A DNA stretch of 64,000 bases from Portulaca oleracea (lineage: Eukaryota > Streptophyta > Magnoliopsida > Caryophyllales > Portulacaceae). The position numbers and the translations under genes are program-made. Below, one piece after another: positions 59,630 through 64,000 of this stretch. The notes under the pieces are model-generated. The model worked only from the letters and a program-made list of their open reading frames with translations, was not told where the DNA came from and made no database searches. The stretch spans positions 1,025,728-1,089,727 of the forward strand of contig CM055872.1 in assembly GCA_029582165.1 (NCBI GenBank). Reading direction: 5' to 3'. Positions within the stretch are counted from its first letter, which is position 1. Every line of letters starts with the position of its first letter.

Positions 59630-60656
59630 TCACACTGTATTATGGTCCCCTAGATTAATTGCTAATTAATAATGGTGTTGTAGATTTCAGAAAATAGAAC
59701 AAATAAAAGAAAAAGAAGACAGAGGATTGAGTTGATTGTATTTATTTATGGTTGACCGACAAGTTCTTTTCTTTTCCTTTCTTTTTGTTCAACTTTTCTA
59801 TGATTTTGTCAACTTTTTTGCATTTCTCCTTATCTCCTCCATGTTTTCAGTTGGTGGAATTTGCATGGAGTGTAACTGTCTATCCTTTTAGCTAGCTAGC
59901 ATCATCATCATCATCATGAATTTGTTGTGTAAGAGTAAGACCACTAATTATTGATATTGTTTTTTTCCTCCATGTCCATATATGGCAAGGCATGAGTTCC
60001 ACTATTCATAAGTATGTAATTTGTTTATTTTTAAATGGGTAAGGCACCTCATCAATGGCCCCCTACCTAGGATCTAGGCAGTTGGGAAAGTGTGTGAAAG
60101 GTCTACAATATTTCTAGTCTACAACTTTAATTACTCTCATCAAACATGAATTAAGGTTTGACCTCTAAATTTAATCCTGTTTGGAAAAACGCGAGTGATA
60201 ACTTGTGCCACATGCGTTTAGATTTGGTTCTAAATAATCTGAACTTTGATCCCTTGGATTATAGTAGCACGTCATCAAGTTAAGTTGAAAACACGTGCCT
60301 CGGCTTTTTAGCTGTGCCATGTCAGCTTACTAATGTTCAGAGTTCTGAATTTTAGATTTGGTTCTAAATAATCTTATATCAATTATTCGCTTATTTCTGT
60401 TTAATTTCCTTTGTCTAATTTGTTTGAAAATAGAAAGCATTCATCAATGACTTGCTGACCAAAAGGAAAAAAAACAACATTAATGTGCCATAAATAAAAT
60501 GGGCCAAGAAATGAAAGCGTGTAAAATAAGTCATTCTGATGTTTAAGTGTTCACCCTCCTCATAAAGGCCCAAGCCCAAACCATAAATGCTACACTAATT
60601 TCTTAGTCATAGAGTACCCTTGATGTAACTCTATCCCGCCCAAACCCTTCATTCTC

Positions 60657-60730
<74 letters not shown>

Positions 60731-60829
60731 GAGAAAAAATGAAAATGGCAAACAGTGGATTAACTCCACTCTTCATCTCAATCTTTCCAAAAATCTTACT
60801 TGCATGCTTGAAACTACTCAATTTTTTAT
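59630..60829. other. 3' flank of receptor gene and CT-rich region
   Basis: After the receptor stop, about 1 kb without a recognised gene. GATTTGGTTCTAAATAATCT occurs twice (60220 and 60355 areas). The CT microsatellite at 60657-60727 is followed by several ATGs (60729, 60739, 60745) that could start the small gene ending at 62096. Confidence 0.5.
60657..60727. repeat. (CT)n microsatellite
   Basis: About 35 uninterrupted CT units. Its position a few bases before ATG codons is typical of plant 5' UTRs. Confidence 0.95.
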
Positions 60830-61341
60830 GGTTTTTGGCTGGGAAAAATTCGTACTGAGGGCTTTGTGATTGAGAATAATCCAAAGTGATTTTTCGGCTG
60901 GTGGCAGTCTATATTTATTCATTATTTTCTCGTAGCATCCAAAATTGAAATTCCGGCACCGGAATGCTGATGTGGCAACCGAAGCACGTGCCCTTTTAAT
61001 TAAAAGCATGTCACGTCATTTTTTTAAAAATTCTATTTTATCGTTTAACAGAAGCTAGCTAATGTTTTTCGAATTTTAAGGAAAATTAGATTATTTATTC
61101 CACCTAATACACTTCCCGTTACTTCATAAACAGTAAAATATAATTAAAAATTGACGTGGCATACTTTTAATTAAAAGGGCACGTGCTCCGGTTGCCATAT
61201 CAGCATTCCAGTGTCGGAATTTCAATATGGGATGCTACGAAAAAATAATGAATAAGTATAGACTGCGACCAGCCAAAAAATCACTTTGAATTATTCTCAA
61301 TCACAAAGCCCTCAGTACGGATTTTTCCCAACCAAAAATCC
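60830..61341. mobile_element. 512-bp Mutator-like MITE with long TIRs
   Basis: A perfect 9-bp duplication ATTTTTTAT (60821-60829, 61342-61350). The ends GGTTTTTGGCTGGGAAAAAT and, inverted, GGATTTTTGGTTGGGAAAAA open TIRs of about 190 bp, some 90 percent alike, both containing GTACTGAGGGCTTTGTGATT and GCACGTGCCCTTTTAATTAA. The central 130 bp is non-coding. The high arm similarity suggests a fairly recent insertion. Confidence 0.92.
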
Positions 61342-61350
61342 ATTTTTTAT

Positions 61351-61865
61351 ATCTTATTTGCATGCTTTTGGATATGTTGCCAATTTGCCATGTATAATCT
61401 TGCTGCTTAGATGCTCAAATGAATTCGGGAATTGGTGAATTATTTTAGGGAGGAATTGGTGGAAAAATAAGATCATCCCTCGTCCTTAATTCCCACCTAA
61501 AAATCAGCTCCAAATATAGTACTGGATAGAGAGGCTTGCAACAATTATCCTTAAAATACTTTTCCCTTACTCGTTGTCCTTTCTTCAACCTTATTAACTA
61601 ACTTTTATCATAAGGGGAAAAAAATACAGAAAAAATGGGACAAGAAACTCTTGCTCACTTTTGGTTGAATTGATTTCAAAAATCAATATGGTAATCCTTT
61701 AACCTAATGTTTGTAATTTCACAATCATTACATATTAAAGTGTTACATATATGTATATTGTTCATTTACTTTCTTAATTAAACAATTATTGATATCTACC
61801 TATCTATCTAGTATTTAATTGTTTTTTTTATTGCAATAAAATCTTTTCCTTTTGGCCACAAACAG
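61351..61865. other. Probable intron/5' region of the small unknown gene
   Basis: AT-rich between the MULE and the acceptor at 61864-61865 (polypyrimidine tract then CACAAACAG). Includes a short frame starting ATGGGACAAGAAAC near 61635 that stops after 12 codons and does not splice in frame to the next exon. Confidence 0.4.
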
Positions 61866-62096
61866 GAGTCCAAGCAACAAGAAGAGACTAACAAAGGAGA
61901 AAACATAAGAGAAATAAAGGTGAACACGGTTGATTACAGGGAGTCAGTAGGACAAAGGCAAGAATACAATGAAGTTGAGGTTGTACATCAACGTCATCAA
62001 GCAGAAAAACCAGCTCCTAATAGTATGATGACAGCAGCTGCTATTGCTGTTGCTACGACCATTGAATCTACTAAAAATATTCTCTCTAAAAACTAA
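61866..62096 (+). CDS. Likely 3' exon of an unrecognised small protein
   Basis: An open frame of 76 codons to TAA 62094-62096, entered through a good acceptor (..TTTGGCCACAAACAG). No ATG lies in frame between the upstream stop (61809-61811) and the body, so it should be a terminal exon. The product is hydrophilic, Gln/Glu-rich (ESKQQEETNKGENIREIKV, then RQEYNEVEVVHQRHQ), ending with an Ala-rich helix MMTAAAIAVATTIESTKNIL; the charged head and Ala-helix tail loosely recall LEA-type proteins, but I recognise no family. The first exon is uncertain; candidates start at 60739/60745. Could also be a pseudogene fragment. Confidence 0.5.
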   Translation, partial: ESKQQEETNKGENIREIKVNTVDYRESVGQRQEYNEVEVVHQRHQAEKPAPNSMMTAAAIAVATTIESTKNILSKN

Positions 62097-63379
62097 ATGC
62101 ATTCTTGTGGTTTTTTTTTAATTGAAAACAGAGATCTTGTAATCTTGTAGGATGAAAAACATGTTTGTAATATATGCTTGAGAATTTGATGCATGATTGT
62201 AAGGTGCATGGCATACGCTGACACACACATTTGCTCACATAGAAATAGTCCAATAGATACATTATTTATTTATGTATCTTTGTTTCTTCAATGTCGATCA
62301 AGTACAAAGTGTAATTTAAATAAGACTGAAATGCATATCTCATTTTATGTCAAAGGTTTCTTGAAAAATGAGGGGGATTAAACTATCTAAAAACCTTGCT
62401 TATTCCCTTTGTGGGATGCTAAGAGCAACAAAAGTTGCATGAAAGAGAATTCAATTGTGCGCTCTTACCCTAAAATGCCCAAGCATATATCACTGTCGTC
62501 GCGTCATCTTGTCACTAAGTTAAGTTGGACATAACTCGGTCGCGTGCTGCTAGAATTCAAGGGGCCCAAAGTTTATATTATTCAGAACTATATCTAAAGT
62601 TCATATTATTAAGTCTACTATAGCCCAAAATTCAAATTATTTAAATCCAATTTCCCTATGGAAAATTGTCACTTATCCTAGAGTATGTGGAGCCAAAAGG
62701 TTTGAAGAAATGGCTTCAGGGGCTTTTTATGGTTTGAAGAAATGGCGTCAGGGGCTTTTTATGGGGTGTATGGGCTTTTTCATTGGGCCTTTTGGGTTTT
62801 TTTATAGTGTTGATCCAACTTTCAATTTATTTGGCTGAACTTATTATGCATGGGCTTGTATAGTGTTCTTTTGGTACTTCAATTTTGGTGAAATAAATTT
62901 TTGGGCTTTTCACTGTAATGATAAAAAAAAAAAATTATCAACTTAAAAAGCTTGACCGATTTTCACAGTATTTAACTTTTTTTAAAAAAAAAGAATTCAT
63001 ATGGAATGCACCATTGAAAATAATCACAAGTGAGTGTGATTGAAACATTTAGCACATGCATGATAATACCTGTAACATCGGTATTCTTTACAATTATACT
63101 GAGTATTTAGCAAAATCAACCGTATGTATCTTATTTCATCCTTAGAGACTCGTATTTTTTAAATATTTTTTTGGAAAAAAAATAATTGTGTTTCTTCTCA
63201 TCTAAGAAATAGTAATGGTAGGAGAAATGGTATACTGCTACCTATTGCATCACTAATGCATATAATATGGACAATCTCAGAAATTTGATTGGTCCAACGC
63301 CGTAAACAAATACAAATTAGACCCATTAATTAAGAAGAAATTCAAATGAATTGAGCTTAGAATTAATAAGTCATGAGGG

Positions 63380-63387
63380 TATATATA
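63380..63387 (+). promoter_or_regulatory. Candidate TATA box of the ARF gene
   Basis: TATATATA about 330 bp before the start codon. It would place the start of transcription near 63412, followed by a pyrimidine-rich leader. Confidence 0.5.
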
Positions 63388-63537
63388 CCAAATCACCGAT
63401 GGATCAAATTCAAAGCCCCGAAACACAAAACTAAAGTTTTATTCTTTCTGGATCCTTCGTTCCAGAAAGAACCTTATTCTATCTACCCCGTTTTGTCTCC
63501 TCTTGAATTCGCATTTCTCCTCCTCCTTTTTCAGCAC

Positions 63538-63621
63538 GTAAGCCCACTATTCTGACCCTCCTAGCTAGAATAACTTTGTTCATCTTTTTCTCTTTCTATG
63601 TATTCTTGAGATTGTGATCAG
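63538..63621 (+). other. Possible leader intron of the ARF gene
   Basis: TTTTTCAGCAC is followed by a strong donor GTAAGC at 63538, and an acceptor GTGATCAG ends at 63621; a later acceptor is also possible. Leader introns are common in plant ARF genes. Inferred, not proven. Confidence 0.35.
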
Positions 63622-63718
63622 CTTGAAATTTCTGTAACTCATATCATCTTCATCTGCTCTGTTTTGCTTCGCTTTGAATCCTATTTCAAAGTCTGGTTTT
63701 CGGGAGTAAAAGAAGGAG

Positions 63719-63866
63719 ATGGGTGCAGCGTTATCGAAGTGGGTCAAGGCTCTGTTTGCTAAGAAAGAGATGAGAATTCTGATGGTGGGTTTGGATGCTG
63801 CTGGTAAAACCACCATACTTTACAAACTCAAGCTTGGTGAAGTCGTCACAACTATCCCTACTATTG
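63719..63866 (+). CDS. ARF-family small GTPase, first coding exon
   Basis: GTPase that recruits coat proteins in Golgi/endosome vesicle budding. Codes for 49 residues plus one base: an MGAALSKW head with Gly2 for N-myristoylation, [20 protein letters not shown] with P-loop GLDAAGKT (24-31), then [15 protein letters not shown] including the switch I Thr48. The donor GTTCG at 63867 interrupts PTIG, an intron position I recall as common in plant ARF genes. The rest lies beyond the window. The N-terminal helix differs from the usual ARF1 form (MGLSFGKLF), so it may be a divergent class-A ARF; subclass not assigned. Confidence 0.9.
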
Positions 63867-64000
63867 GTTCGTACCCTTTTCAAAGCTGTTTGATTTGGTC
63901 ATTGTTTTGCCACTGTTCTTCTTTTTGGGTTTCATAATCTGGGTCAACTTCAAAAAAAGAAAAAAGGTTGAATAGGCTCTAGAAACAGGGGAATCAGATT

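Larger units (their letters stand above)
62097..63718. other. Intergenic between the small gene and ARF
   Basis: 3' flank of the small gene, then AT-rich sequence. 62699-62762 is a 32-bp unit (GGTTTGAAGAAATGGC..) duplicated in tandem with one mismatch. The last 300 bp are the ARF promoter and leader. No other gene seen. Confidence 0.5.

Noticed and set aside
61632..61680. ATG GGA CAA GAA frame as first exon of the small gene
   Set aside because: Stops after 12 codons, and the only nearby donor gives the wrong phase for the exon at 61866.

Overview
This is a stretch of flowering-plant nuclear DNA, almost certainly a eudicot. The evidence is spliced genes with GT-AG introns, an AT-rich intergenic background crowded with miniature inverted-repeat elements (MITEs), a Cassandra-type TRIM carrying 5S-rRNA-like sequence, decayed LINE and Copia pieces, and gene families that are plant specific. 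The species cannot be read from the sequence alone.

Layout. 1-6581 (+): the 3' eight exons of a MORF-related (MRG) chromatin reader whose chromodomain lies upstream of the window. 8227-17815 (+): a complete 13-exon P1B-type heavy-metal ATPase (HMA1, 825 aa) with a His-rich N-terminus. LINE debris sits in its introns 4 and 5. 22450-23490 (-): an intronless R2R3-MYB of subgroup 22 (MYB44/70/73/77 type). 23.7-55 kb: about 31 kb without a convincing host gene, filled with transposon remains: a decayed LINE (29.1-31.0 kb), Copia pieces (37.4 and 46.1 kb), an LTR with primer-binding site (49 kb), a Cassandra element (42.5-43.2 kb), Stowaway, hAT and Mutator-like MITEs, and many copies of PIF/Harbinger-like MITEs. 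55602-59629 (+): a two-exon LRR receptor-like protein (774 aa) whose kinase domain lacks key catalytic residues. 61866-62096 (+): a likely 3' exon of an unrecognised small gene. 63719-63866 (+): first coding exon of an ARF-type small GTPase that runs off the right edge.

From memory, four of these genes match four consecutive Arabidopsis loci: MRG1 (At4g37280), HMA1 (At4g37270), MYB73 (At4g37260) and an LRR kinase (At4g37250). The window therefore looks like an ancestral gene block, expanded here mainly by the roughly 31 kb of transposons between the MYB and the receptor kinase. The genes are not a functional pathway: one reads histone marks, one moves metals across the plastid envelope, one is a stress or ABA-type transcription factor and one is a surface receptor.

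The most unusual content is the transposon layer. Target-site duplications (TSDs) can be read directly for three types: TAA/TTA/TGA for Harbinger-like families, 8 bp for hAT and 9 bp for Mutator-like elements. Three short non-autonomous families share a GTTCTTT-type terminus, there is a three-level nest at 28.0-28.6 kb, and a 512-bp Mutator-like MITE lies just downstream of a possible first exon of the small unknown gene.
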